A stretch of DNA of 64,000 bases from Gordius sp. MW1 (Eukaryota > Nematomorpha > Gordioida > Gordea > Gordiidae), in NCBI GenBank assembly GCA_964036665.1, contig OZ038528.1, forward strand, positions 5,400,501-5,464,500. Direction: 5' to 3'. A model generated the notes under the pieces. That model ran no database searches. It was given only the letters and a program-made list of their open reading frames with translations, and was not told the origin of the DNA. How positions within the stretch are numbered: position 1 is the first letter of the stretch; each line of letters opens with the position of its first letter. A program made the position numbers and the translations under genes. Shown here piece by piece: positions 13,701-24,531 of the stretch.

Positions 13701-15949
13701 TATGCGAATGCAAAAAGACTCACGGGAGAAGGCACGGTCATAGGGAGAGAAAGTGTAAACGTAAGTCAAAATATATTTTAAAAAAGGTTTTTCTTATAAT
13801 CAGGCTTAAAGGGCTTTTATAAAAACGGATAGGATATAGACTCATGTGGTATTGTAAAAATGGCGGCGTTTTTTGGGCGACTTTTGGTTTTAGTCGATTA
13901 AACATAAATAGACCAAAGAAAAACAGACCAAAAAATCTTTGGTTTGCTTATGTTTAGACGACTAAAACCAATGGTCAACCAAACAAAACCTATCCTTTTT
14001 TACAACACTAGACCGTTGAGATATAAAGTTACGCTTTTTCAAGCTGGCATTTCCCTGGTAAATCTTATATGTTTGGTTTATCATGTTTAAGAAGTCTAGT
14101 AATTACGCTTCCTCCAAGACTATTATTTTTGAGTTTGATTTTAAAGGAAATGTGTTAAATTTTAAGCTGTTAGGGGTTTAAATATTGACTTGGGAACGCT
14201 TTGTTTTTTAATAGCTTATTTGTAAGGGTGGAGATTCTAGTATAATAAAAATAGCAAATAGGAAAATCATTTTTGATTGTATATCTAAGCCCACTCGGAA
14301 CTCTAAATGGAATAATATTTCGCAAATTTTAATTACAATATTTTTTGTAGCGATCAAATTTAATTGCGGGGCTGTGTTCAAACTTGTCCACAAGTTTCGT
14401 GCCAAATTTAAAGATCAATCGTCACTCGAATTCTTAGAATTTGCTCAACAATTTTTAGATGTGGTAAGTTGCTTATGATCATTCGGTTTGCTCTTTACTC
14501 ATGAATTCTTAAGTTGAATTTTATGAATTTCCTGTATTTTTTATCTACGTTTCATAAACCTTAGACGTTTAAAACATTGCAATAATGTATATATTATAAA
14601 TTTTACCTCTTATCCATTAAATTTATAAACACATTAAGATTTATTTTTCAAGGCATGATTAACGTTGAATACGGTAAGTGACTATTAAAAATATGTTTTT
14701 ATTTTGCCTACACGTATGTGTATAAATTTTTTGTTTTTAATACTTTTTTTATAAAACATTTACCACTATCCTAAGGCCTACCGTCTAATTTATCATATGG
14801 AAATTTACCATATTTAGCCTAAAAATTTACATATTTAAAAGACCTTTTGTTATTATTAAATTTAGTTTTTATAAAAGCTTAAGATGTGCTTAACTTTGTA
14901 AACTATTTTTTTATGCTCTAATTAGTTGGCTTCCTTTTTTCGTAAAAGGGAAAAAATTCCGGTCTTAATGGGGTATAACTGCAAAATTATTTTAATTTGA
15001 GTGCTTATTTATTATTAAGATTCTTGTATGGTTTTACCTGCCTATTTACACTCATGTATTAAAGATAAATTAGTTTTTATCAATGATTTATATTCACACT
15101 TATGAAATGCAATTCGAAAGGGTTTAAATGCATAAAAGGCAATTGGGATTTCATAATACATGGTTTCCACCGCTTTATAAGTGCGCTCACCCATATTGCA
15201 TTTGATTAGAAAAAGAGTCATAACATAAACTAAGTATCTAATGGCCTTTATAATGATATTTAATTCAATACATAGATAGAAACGGACATTCAATCCAACG
15301 ACGTGCTTGATAGTGCTATTGTCTCAACGAGAATTACCAAATGCCGAGGAGGATCAACCACAGTGCATTTAAGTATTGATATTGGAGAAGATAGCATTGA
15401 ATCACAAGAAACTATTGTAGGACTACTGAAAAAAGCACTCGTCCAAGTCCCACCTAATGATATTGGCTACAGCAGCAAATCATTGCGATCCATTAAAGGT
15501 TGTCACAACATTTCTCAATTAATTTCTTTATTGAAATAAAGCATGACTAAAAAATAATTTTCGTATATTTATACAGCCTGCCAGATGCTTCATTGCTATT
15601 TTACCATTTAAATCGTATTAATTTCTTTTAAACCTTTACCTAACGTATAATAAATATTTAAATGCATTTTTATTACTTGACTATTCTTATAAGGGTCCTT
15701 TTGCATAGACAATTTAAGAGCAATTAGGTATTTTATAATGGAAATTGTTTAACTTTACATATTCGAAAAATTATTTAAATGTTAGCTCTCAGCTTGTGCG
15801 ACCAACCGGAAACTAATCCTTGTAGCAAAAATGCGGAGTGTATAACGGGGAACGACTTGGGGTTTGAGGGCTGCAAATGTTACCCAGGGTTCAAAGAAGT
15901 ATCCAGTTCTTCTCACTATCCTGGAGCTGTATGCTCGGATAACGGGTGA
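10793..15949 (+). CDS. SEA-A: predicted secreted SEA/EGF protein (6 exons, 458 residues)
   Basis: Exons: 10793-10841, 12332-12475, 13077-13760, 14351-14463, 15276-15498, 15786-15949 (TGA). All phases match, and the boundaries are homologous to SEA-B exons 1-6. Residues 1-16 (MIESIVKD...) precede a hydrophobic core (FILLFFFGHILVA, about 26-42) that fits a signal peptide. A long polar segment with His-rich HHG repeats follows. Then come a six-Cys EGF-like module (about 249-291), a SEA domain over two exons (about 293-404; GSTTV at the position of the usual G-S autocleavage site), and a second EGF-like module (CDQPETNPC ... PGAVC). The protein then stops after SDNG. No transmembrane segment is encoded. 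Where SEA-B has a GT donor the aligned bases are AT, and a stop follows. The ORF is otherwise intact, so it may be functional, or it may be a truncated duplicate. Best family guess: arthropod SEA/EGF proteins often labelled 63 kDa sperm flagellar membrane protein-like. Confidence 0.82.
11042..12331. other. SEA-A intron 1, remainder; nothing recognised
   Basis: Part of intron 1 (10842-12331). AT-rich, without recognisable repeats or coding matches. An 80-codon minus-strand ORF at 11656-11898 overlaps a C/T-rich tract and is not convincing. Confidence 0.5.
12984..13001. repeat. (TA)n microsatellite
   Basis: A short uninterrupted alternating TA run in SEA-A intron 2. Confidence 0.8.
13847..14010. 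mobile_element. Fold-back MITE (TGTTGTAAAAA family) in SEA-A intron 3
   Basis: The left end TATTGTAAAAATGG and right end TTTTTTACAACACTA are inverted. The interior also folds back: TTTTAGTCGATTAAACATAA pairs with TTATGTTTAGACGACTAAAA. It belongs to the same family as the element at 34119-34323. No clear target duplication is visible here. Confidence 0.7.
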
Positions 15950-16520
15950 AGGCATAAAGCAAATTTATAGGATCTTTCAAAAATATCACACTGTGGGGTA
16001 TTTCAGAATTTCGGGGTAGGATACAATTTTCTATATAAACCATTTTTTATATACACGCTGGTGATAACCTTATTTTACATATTGATTATACGTATGAGCG
16101 TCAATGATGCGGGATAGCGTTTTGTATTGTGTCTCAAATAATCATAAAAATAAATTAAAACGGTCATAATAACAAAGTTCATATATAGCTAAATTCGAAA
16201 AGATCTTAAAGTGGATTTTCTTTAAAACACGAAAACCTAAATATTGTAACATATTTTTAGACAAGAAAAACCCAGCAGAATGATTTAGATTAATGGTATT
16301 CATACTAAATTATAATCACATGTGAATTAAAAGGAGTTGAGATAAATATGTTTAGCAATAAAACTTATTTCCCTTATGGCTGAACAATCAAACTTTCAAT
16401 GTAGCTAATCATTTAAAATCCAATGTAGTCTCCTATAGCATAAATTAAAACCTGATTCAAATCTGCTTACAGGAGGCAATAATAAAAATCAAAGGTTAAA
16501 TTTTGCCTAATATATATCGG
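15950..16520 (+). other. SEA-A 3' flank
   Basis: AT-rich sequence after the SEA-A stop. Candidate AATAAA near 16149. There is no exon resembling SEA-B exon 7, which supports SEA-A ending here. Confidence 0.45.
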
Positions 16521-16528
16521 CATGAATA

Positions 16529-16560
16529 TTAATTGCTATGCAATTTATGGGATCACTTTC
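16529..16560 (+). repeat. Palindromic repeat-end motif AATTGCTATGCAATT
   Basis: AATTGCTATGCAATTTATGG plus GATCACTTTC. Related copies are at 18341-18369, 18687-18712 (reverse), 57644-57665 (reverse), 58969-59001 and 60457-60472 (reverse). The AATTGC/GCAATT arms are inverted. Recurrence with a shared flank (TTATGGGCTCACTTT) marks one end of a dispersed repeat family. Confidence 0.7.
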
Positions 16561-16578
16561 CATTTTGTTTGTCCGCTT

Positions 16579-16628
16579 ATTCGGCGTGCGCTATTCGGCG
16601 TGCGCACCGAATGTCACGCACCGAATGT
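16579..16628. repeat. Short compound palindrome
   Basis: Two direct copies of ATTCGGCGTGCG are followed by two inverted counterparts (CGCACCGAATGT, ACGCACCGAATGT). It would form a GC-rich hairpin in otherwise AT-rich DNA. Confidence 0.75.
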
Positions 16629-16697
16629 CTTGTTTTGTTTACTTTTAATTTTTGTTAATTTAATCAGTTTTTGGGTTCGAATCCCGGGTTTTTTTTT

Positions 16698-17480
16698 GAC
16701 TATTATGATTGTTCCTGTCACTACCAATATTATTATGACTTTTTGGCCGTCCGTTGGGTGCTGACCGATGGAAAAAAATGACCATTGGCCAAAATGTGAA
16801 TCCAAGTTTATTTTTTCGTTTTTTTTCGACTATTATGATTGTTCCTGTTACTACCAATGCTATTATGACTTTTTGGCCGTCCGTTGATTGCTGACCGATG
16901 GAAAAAATTACCATTGGCCAAAATGTGAATTGGAATTATTTTTTTCGTTTTTTTTTTTAACTATTATGATTGTTCCTGTTACTACCAATGTTAGACTTTT
17001 TGGCCGTCCGTTGGGTGCTGACCGATGGAAAAAAATGACCATTGGCCAAAATGTGAATCAAAATTATTTTTCTCCTTTTTTTTCGATTATTATGATTGTT
17101 CCTGTTACTACCAATGCTATTATGACTTTTTGGCCGTCTGTTGGGTGCTGACGGATGGAAAAAAATGACCATTGGCCAAAATGTGAATCAAAATTATTTT
17201 TTTCCTTTTTTTTGCTAACACTGATTTATAGACCATCTGTTGGTACTGACCAATTAAAAAAAATGACCATTGGCCAAAATGTGATTCAAAAATTTTTTTT
17301 TTGTTTTTTGTTTTGACTCTTATAAATTTATATCCACTTTTACCGTGTCCTGGCTGCTGACCAATGAAAAAAATGACCATTGGCCAAAATGTGATTCGAA
17401 AATTATTTTTTCGTTTTTTTGACTATTATGAATTTATAACCACCTCTACCCTGTCCTGGCTGCTGACCAATGAAAAAAAT
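16698..17480 (+). repeat. Minisatellite, about 115-130 bp units, about 6.5 copies
   Basis: Units begin near 16698, 16828, 16959, 17085, 17211, 17325 and 17424. Each has ACTATTATGATTGTTCCTGT (or a diverged form), a TTTTTGGCCGTCCGTTG block, GACCATTGGCCAAAATGTGA and a T-rich tract. The last units are the most diverged and the array ends near 17480. GGGTTCGAATCCCGGG just before the array (16673-16688) resembles a tRNA T-arm/B box, but no tRNA body is present. Several ORFs across the array are repeat artefacts. Confidence 0.9.
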
Positions 17481-17796
17481 GCCTTATACCATTTTTGAAT
17501 ATCTATACTATTTTATTTTTAGATATCTTATTAATAAATCTAATTATTAATACATCTTATTTTTAAAAGTCATATTTTTTAATATCTAACGCATTTTTAT
17601 ATATTTAAATTTATTTTCAAAAAATTTTATTATAAGCCACAATAGGAATTATCCCAATTTAATAACATTTTACATTAACCAAAAGTAAGTTATTAAATTT
17701 TATCATTTTTAGAAGAGCGGTCGTAACAGGCAATCCAATTCTCTATTATTATTAAAAAGTTGATTAATTAATTTTATAATTTCTAATTTCCGCCTG

Positions 17797-18130
17797 TTGT
17801 TATTTTAATTGAAACTATTTTCTAACACTTAAAATTAACCTAATATTTAGGTTTGAAATTGCAGTTGTCATAATTGAAAATTACAACTAGATAATCAATA
17901 TATTAGAATTATTATTATATAGCAATTAAAAGGGGAAAGGGGGAAATTATTCCTTCGTCATTTTATATTGATTTTTTTTTCAATGGCGCTATGCCAAGGT
18001 TAAACCCCTACCCCTATCTTCCTCTCGTATCCACCCACCGCTAGGGGGCGGGAGTGGAGGAGATGAACATTATTTCACAATATTAGGTTAATTTTAAGTG
18101 TTAGAAAATAGTTTCAATTAAAGTAATAAC
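17797..18130. mobile_element. MITE with about 50-bp terminal inverted repeats
   Basis: The left arm (17797-17847; core TTTTCTAACACTTAAAATTA) is repeated in inverse at 18079-18130 (core TAATTTTAAGTGTTAGAAAA). The interior of about 230 bp is non-coding and includes a GGGGGCGGGAGTGGAGGAG tract resembling one at 61501-61515. No target duplication was identified. Confidence 0.7.
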
Positions 18131-18340
18131 ATTAAACATGCATAATACGTCATCATATTTACATGGATATTGAAAAGATTTATATATGGAAGAGAAATTT
18201 TTATAACCCCCTCCTTGCCTTTTATATTTTAGCAAATAAATTAATATAAAATTAATAATACACTAAAGAAAGCCTAACCTAGACGAGGATAATTGTTGTT
18301 ATAACTGGAAACATTCTTTACGACAATATGGATTTTAATT

Positions 18341-18369
18341 TTGCTATGCAATTATGGGCTCACTTTTTG
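18341..18369 (+). repeat. Palindromic repeat-end motif copy
   Basis: TTGCTATGCAATTATGGGCT followed by CACTTTTTG, the same end motif as at 16529-16560. Confidence 0.65.
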
Positions 18370-18686
18370 AATTAATAATAGAATTTTTAAACTATATTTG
18401 ATTATTTTAATGTTGACATTTCATTTTACAAAACAATCCCTTGTTACATGGCCAGCTTCTGCCAAATTAAAAAAATACTATCTTTTTCTTCTTCAAATTT
18501 TTATCACATGCAAAACATACGTTATAAAACGGCGAGTAAAATTGAGGTTTTATATTTAAATGAATTTTATTTTTTTTTTACAAAAAAGTAGATTTTTATG
18601 TTGTGTAACTAGCATGGGAGTAGTCAAGGGGGAAACCCTAGCAATTATCCTACCCCCTATAGGCATTCTCGCCCCTTCACACCTTT

Positions 18687-18712
18687 CTCGCCCATAAATT
18701 GCATAGCAAATA
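18687..18712 (-). repeat. Palindromic repeat-end motif, adjoining the GC-rich minisatellite
   Basis: Reverse orientation: CTCGCCCATAAATTGCATAG. It sits about 75 bp before the hairpin minisatellite at 18785-19047. The copy at 60457-60472 is likewise followed by a degraded G-rich block, which suggests motif and minisatellite belong to one mobile element. Confidence 0.65.
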
Positions 18713-18784
18713 TGCTATATTTATACGTAGAATAGATGAGTCGTCCCCTCTTCCCTTCCCCCCCCCCTTCCCTTCTCCCCCTTC

Positions 18785-19047
18785 TCCGGGGGTCTGGGGG
18801 CGGAGCCCACAGGAGATGGGGGTTTGGGGGCGTAGCCCCCAACGGGGGTTTGGGGGCAGAGCCCCCAACGGGGGTTTGGGGGCAGAGCCCCCAACGGGAG
18901 ACTGGGGGCGGAGCCCCCAGCAGGGGGTTTGGGGGCGAAGCCCCCAAGGGGGTCTGGGGGCGAAGCCCCCAAGGGGGTCTGGGGGCGAAGCCCCCAAGGG
19001 GGTCTGGGGGCGAAGCCCCCAAGGGGGTCTGGGGGCGAAGCCCCCAG
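18785..19047. repeat. GC-rich hairpin minisatellite, about 25-bp unit, 10 copies
   Basis: Unit GGGGGTCT followed by GGGGGCGAAGCCCCCAA; the GGGGGCGAAGCCCCC core is a perfect hairpin around a GA-rich loop. The last four units are identical, the earlier ones vary (GGAG, GTAG, CAGAG), so the array probably expanded at its right end. The ORFs here on both strands are proline/glycine-rich artefacts of the repeat. Confidence 0.93.
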
Positions 19048-19458
19048 TTACGCTATTATATCCTAGCAGTTGATTATTAATAAGTTTATAAAAATTTAAT
19101 TGATCTACGAATTCCTGCCGCCATTCTTTAATTACGTTTATCCACTATAATATACTATAAAAGATGAACATTAAAACTGTGATTTCAATAAAGATTATTG
19201 AGCCTAATAATCTAAACTTTTATGATAATTCATATTTTAAACATATTTAATTAAATTTAGCTCCCAACCTTTTATTGGTAAAACTTATTTAATAAGAATG
19301 GTGTATGTCCATTAAGATTAGACACCTTAGATCTTCACAATTTAATATTTCAAAATTTAAATTAAGACTTAAAACATTATAAATTTTTTATTTGTCTTCT
19401 GTCAGTAAGCCTCATACTATATTTACGTGACAATGAGTTGTAAAGAAGCTAAGTGCAT

Positions 19459-19590
19459 ATCATGTTCCAGCGCGGTGGAACATGATTTAAACTAAAAAAA
19501 TGTTTAAAGGGAGAATTTAAGGAATATATTGGGAGAATTGGAAGGGAGGATAGGGTCATATGTTGGGATACTATAGTCAGACGGCCGGGC
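19459..19590 (-). mobile_element. LTR-retrotransposon LTR fragment (reverse orientation)
   Basis: In reverse complement it matches the LTR at 51713-51922 from the CCCGGCCGTCTGACTAT block through CCCAACATATG and CTCCC to TTTAAATCATGTTCCACCGC. The flank on the 3' side of the LTR does not carry the primer-binding site seen at 51923, so this is a fragment or solo LTR. Confidence 0.65.
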
Positions 19591-21284
19591 AGGGGACAAC
19601 AAGGTTACAATACTCCACCGCTTACACGACAATTTACTTTCTTGATTTTACTACATGGTATTCTAATTAATTTATTTATATCCGAGAATTAAATCATTGA
19701 AAAAGGAAAGATAGGGGGATATATTGGGGCGATCATAAGGCATTTAAATTAAGATGATTTACAGCTTTACAGGATGCGATTCCTTGCCCTCCCCAAAGGG
19801 AGTAGTTATCGGTATTATTTTCACTACATATTTTATTCAGTTAAATCTAATAAGAAAAAATATATATATTATTGCAAAATCAAACAACTCTCGATACAGT
19901 ACGTTGTGTATATAATTCACTGATGCGTGTTCGTGTTGATATAATCATATATGGGGGAAAGAAATAACAAATACGTATAAGCGCGTGGAGGGGGGGGGAA
20001 GGAAAGTATCACACACGTAAGGAAAATTAAATAAAGGAAAAGTACCACATATAAAGTATTAGGGTTCAGTACTACGCTACAAGTACAATACATACAGCAG
20101 ATGTTTTAACGCGTGTAAGCTCAAAATAATCTTACAAAAGAAAGAATGGGGGGGGGGGGGGGGGGGGGGAATCGAATAAGTATGTCTGAGATAAGCAGTT
20201 TTACAAGGGGTTGGGTGTAAATCCGTAACTTTTGAATAAGAGGACATGGGGGTGGGAGAATTTAAATATACGAGTATCTCCGGATACGACAGTGCATATA
20301 GAAAATATATTTTGATGATGATATTCATAAAAAATAAGCTGTGCCCGGCCAAGCGTTGCTTTGGCTTAGTTCTTATTTGGCTAAAAAATGGATATTTATC
20401 AATAGGAAATATATAAAAGAATTTGGGTCAACTGAAAGAGAGTTTATGATGTGAAAAACAAATATTTTTTTATTTTATGCAAATAAATATTAACTTAATA
20501 GTAAAATGCATATTTATTATTAATTAAATAGATTTATAACAGTTTTAAATATCTAGGTCGGTTTAACGATAATATCTATAAATTGGGTGACAAAAGTGTT
20601 TATAAACCACTAATATACAAACGTCAATGTTAATGTTTGACAATGCAGAAATTTTTTTTAGTACAGCGTGTATAGTAGTGTATTGTTATAGCCTAAAATC
20701 TAAATAAAAAGATAGTTTGTCTTCAGCCGATTCTTGGAAATTTTCAAGTACTCTGAAATTAATACTAGGATTTTTTGTTCCATTGCGACAACCACCCTAA
20801 GTACCTTTGGTCCCCAAGTTTTATAAATCATTAGAAAATAGGGAAACAAATATCTTTAATATCCCATGATAATCGCAAATCGTTTTTTATGACACAGAAA
20901 ATCGGCATAACTATCTGTAAATATAATTCATTAGCCATAGCGGAATGTTTTCCAGATATGTATAACTCTTTATTTTTTTATTTATTTATGGCATCTTCAC
21001 AAAATATGTATTTTATAAAAAATGATTAGTGAATATGGTTGAAATTAGAATTAACTGGAAATAATACAAATTTCCGCGAGTATAGTGAAAGCAAAAAGTT
21101 ATATAGATAAAAAAATTAACAGCAGGCAAACTCTGATCGTAAATTACTTGTTGCAGCGTTAGCTTTGGAACATTAGATCACACATAAGACAAAAGATCAC
21201 GCTAGTTGTAACTTTGTTCACGATATAAGTCTACATCGAATAGAGCAAGAGCAGATCGATTTGGTGCAGTCATGCCCATTTGAG
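19591..21284. other. AT-rich DNA with a 22-G homopolymer
   Basis: Nothing coding recognised. A run of 22 G lies at 20148-20169 and a shorter run near 19990. The minus-strand ORF at 20077-20352 spans the G run and looks spurious. Confidence 0.5.
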
Positions 21285-22880
21285 TCAAAACTTTGTTTTA
21301 ATTTCTAAGCCTATATCTTCAAGAATAATTTCATTGCAGTGTTTTAGCAATCGATCCATGTTAATATTAGTATGTGCTGCATGACTATTCCGATAAATGA
21401 TATCTTCTGTCGTGTCTGCTTTATATTTATTCCATAAATTGGTGGGACATGGAGAGTAGGGGATCAATAAAACAAGATTTTGTTTTGGATGTGAATTATA
21501 GCACGCGTCAATAATTCCTTCATGCCAATGAATATTATGCTCAATAAATGCATGGCATGCATTGCGGAAAGTGGAATGTGCAACGCCGTTGACCATTTCA
21601 ACAGCTGGAAACACTTTGCAGGGACGTCATGCGTAGAAAGAAACATTTATCTTGATTGGGATGAATCGTGTATAGTCGGCCTATCGCACGCTGCGTGAAT
21701 TCCGTGTGTGAGACGTAGGCACTTCGCAATATTGCAGCTTTTGCGCAAAATCATCTTGTTGATGGCTTGAAAAACACTGTTATTATTGAATCTGGGGGAT
21801 TTAAGGTTATTTTGTTGACATTTGTATTTGTAAAATAAACGCGTTGCCCATTTCTAGATATACAGCTAAGGAGGACTGCGTACATGTATAGGAAAGGATA
21901 GAATACGCCATATAGCTTCATTGCTGCTTATATATCTTCAAGCCGGATACTAGCGATTTCATCGATGTGAAGACTCGCTATTTGCGCAGTGATATCTGGT
22001 TGAACGGTAAAAACTGCCATACCACTACCTACATTGATATGTTCTGTGTACAATTTTGATAGCGGGGGACAATATGGAACAGCCTAGCGGTTACCATCCC
22101 GACGCGAAATTGAATGGGTACTATGTTACCACAATATTTTGTTGATCTTCTTTTCAAATGAATTTATTACAGCCCCTAATTGTACTGCATACCAAGCCTC
22201 GAGGATATCGCTTTAAGCCTTTACCATATATCACGCATAGCGATTTTTGATTGAGTGTTCCGCAAAGGCCGTGTTCCATATTTTTCTTAATAATTTTGTA
22301 AAAATACTTATCTAGTTTAAGATCAGGTATTTAAACACATATTACATCGTTAATATCGTTTGGAGGTGATCTAGTTATATATGCAGTAAACCTTTCTTTG
22401 TCATTCCACAGAGTACATCCACCAACGCATAGAGCCAAAGACCTTACGCTTTGCAGTGAGATTAATCATTGATTAAGTTTCTGGTGGAAAACACGTGCTG
22501 CGATGTTATGCCTATCGACTGGTGATTGGCCATGAAATAAAGCTTATGTGCTTTGCGCCAAGCAGATTGCATGTAAATGTAATGAATAGGTCAGGAAGAA
22601 CGTAGTAAGGAACATACGCAATCGAATCTTGGGAGTATTCATGCATAGTAGACAAAATGTTTTGTTTCCTAACGTTAATTGTAGTAGCGTCGTTAAGAGC
22701 TGCATCTCGCAATTGAACATATTCTTCTGAGCAAATTTTGGTCTAATTTAAACGGATGTAGAGCAAATGTTCCGATTTAATTTTGGCATACATATCTACG
22801 ATGTATTGATGGAATAGTTGGCGACATTTTAAAATATGATTTTCTTCGTGCTCTTGAAGCATTATTCTTTAGGAATAATA
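21285..22880 (-). pseudogene. Helitron Rep/helicase-like protein relic
   Basis: Read on the minus strand, scattered in-frame blocks follow the order of a Helitron protein. HILKCRQLFHQYIVDMYAKI and SEHLLYIRLN lie near 22740-22850, and EEYVQLRDAALNDATTINVR near 22675-22730. MHEYSQDSIAYVPYY and LPDLFITFTCN lie near 22560-22650, ARVFHQKL near 22490, and LWNKYKADTTEDII with ILEDIGLEI at 21297-21450. Stops and frame changes separate the blocks, so it is dead. I could not identify the HUH motif, the helicase Walker motifs or the element ends (5' TC, 3' hairpin-CTRR). Confidence 0.85.
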
Positions 22881-23562
22881 GCTCAAAGCACTGCATTTTA
22901 AGTTTGTCGGTTAACCAGTCTGCATTTATCATCCTAACGTTGAAGTAATGTTTTTGTACTGTAATATTGAGAACCAAACTTCTTAAAAATACGAAAAAAG
23001 AACGAAATGTGAAAATATTTGTATATTGTAAAAAAAACAGGCGTTTTTGAGTACAAAATTGAGACACAAAAGACCAAGCAATCGTGAAAAAAAGTTTAAG
23101 GTAATAAGTAGCACCATAACGAAAAACTAAGTATTAAAACGCTGTATCTCTCGTCCGCTAGATGACTGTAAGCACTACCAAAAAACAGGGTTACAGCTGT
23201 CGCAGGTCGATAAAAAGTATATATAAACCATCTAGGATGCTAAGGCCATGATCTGGCCAAAAATGGTGGCAATCGGTCGAGAACTTTAGGATTTATTAGA
23301 GGACAAAGAAAACGGAGTTACATTTTTATTTAAGATATCACGATAAATGTATCAATAAGAAACACATTAAATAAAGATATTAATAAGAAAAGCTAGTTAC
23401 TACATCTCCCCTATTAATCGTTTCATTCGTCACTAAATTGTTTTTAAGTGTTGAATAACCCGTTCAATCATTCCGCAGGATTTTGGATAGTAGGAACCGT
23501 TTTAATGTGGCAAATCCCATTCGCTTTAAAAATATCTTCAAATTCCTGCGATGCAAAGTGGG

Positions 23563-24531
23563 GTCCATTGTAGAGAACTGCAAAGTCACTTTTGTTCAAC
23601 CCGAACCCGACCCAACCCGAAATTTTTTTTAAATTTTTAACCCGAAACCGACCCGACCCGAAGGCATTATAAACCCGGCCCGACCCGAAAGTGTTTAAAT
23701 TTTTTTAGCAAATCCTCTAGAACGCGTTTCAAATTTTGGTATCCATCGCGAGAATAAAAATTGCGGTGCGCATGGCGTAGCCAGGGGGTGGCAAGGACGG
23801 GCGGCTGCCCCACTCTAAATTTAAAATCATGGCTAAAATTTAAAAAATTGATATTTTGCCTCTCCCTTAATCATTAGCCCCTATCTAATTTTAATCCTAG
23901 CTAGGCCCATGAGGGTGTTTAAAATTTAATCGACAAATTGAAGTGCGATTTATGAAACTAATTGACATAAATTTTGATTTACTAAATTTATTTGAATGAT
24001 TTATCATAGCATAGATATATAGTTATAAATACGATAACATCTACAATATCGGGTCACATTTAATTTAAATATCTAGTTTTGCAAATGAATCATTTAATGA
24101 ATTTAAACTTACTTTTATTTGTTTTATGAATATATATTTATATAGTTTAAATTAATAATGAAATACCACAATTTAAAAATATTATTTTGTTGATATATTT
24201 TACCTTTCACGAGTCAAATTTGGGTCCAAATTAAAACAATCAGATTTAAAAAAACAGAAGGAATTTAATTAACTGAATGAATAATCTTCAACTATACATT
24301 GTAATATTATTCAAAAATATTATATAAAATAGCATTAATTTAAAATATATGTCGAGTGTATTTTGAAATGTAAGATTCATAACCTTTGACCCGACACTTT
24401 AAATCCAACCCGACCCGACCCGAAAACATATTAAAATTTTCAACCTGAACCCGACCCAACCCAAAGACATTTCAAAATTTTATCGGGTCGGGTCGGATTT
24501 CGGGTCATCCGTGCAGTTCTCGAGTCCATTA
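23563..24531. mobile_element. Non-autonomous hAT-like element with CCCGACC-rich ends (insertion in gypsy relic)
   Basis: The element (23571-24523) begins TAGAGAACTGCA and ends TGCAGTTCTCGA (11 of 12 inverted). GTCCATTG on the left (23563-23570) and GTCCATTA on the right (24524-24531) form a near-perfect 8-bp target duplication. Inside each end are clusters of CCCGACCCGA, in inverse orientation on the two sides. The middle is AT-rich with no transposase. It interrupts the gypsy integrase reading frame, and it contains a G-rich fold-back repeat (23771-23911). Confidence 0.8.
23771..23911. mobile_element. G-rich fold-back repeat nested in the hAT-like element
   Basis: The left end CATGGCGTAGCCAGGGGG and right end CCTAGCTAGGCCCATG match the family at 2936-3082. 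Third level of a gypsy / hAT-like / fold-back nest. Confidence 0.65.

Noticed and set aside
16660..16690. Possible tRNA gene at GGGTTCGAATCCCGGG
   Set aside because: Only the T arm/B box is present; no acceptor stem, A box or anticodon arm upstream.
16522..17380. Cluster of ORFs on both strands
   Set aside because: All lie in the minisatellite and repeat the same peptide pieces; artefact of periodicity.
16698..17480. CRISPR-like array
   Set aside because: Units are 115-130 bp and continuous with no short repeat/unique spacer structure; the genome is eukaryotic.
18657..19080. Four overlapping ORFs of 83-124 codons on both strands, rich in Gly/Pro
   Set aside because: They are translations of the 25-bp hairpin minisatellite in several frames; none has a domain or unique sequence.
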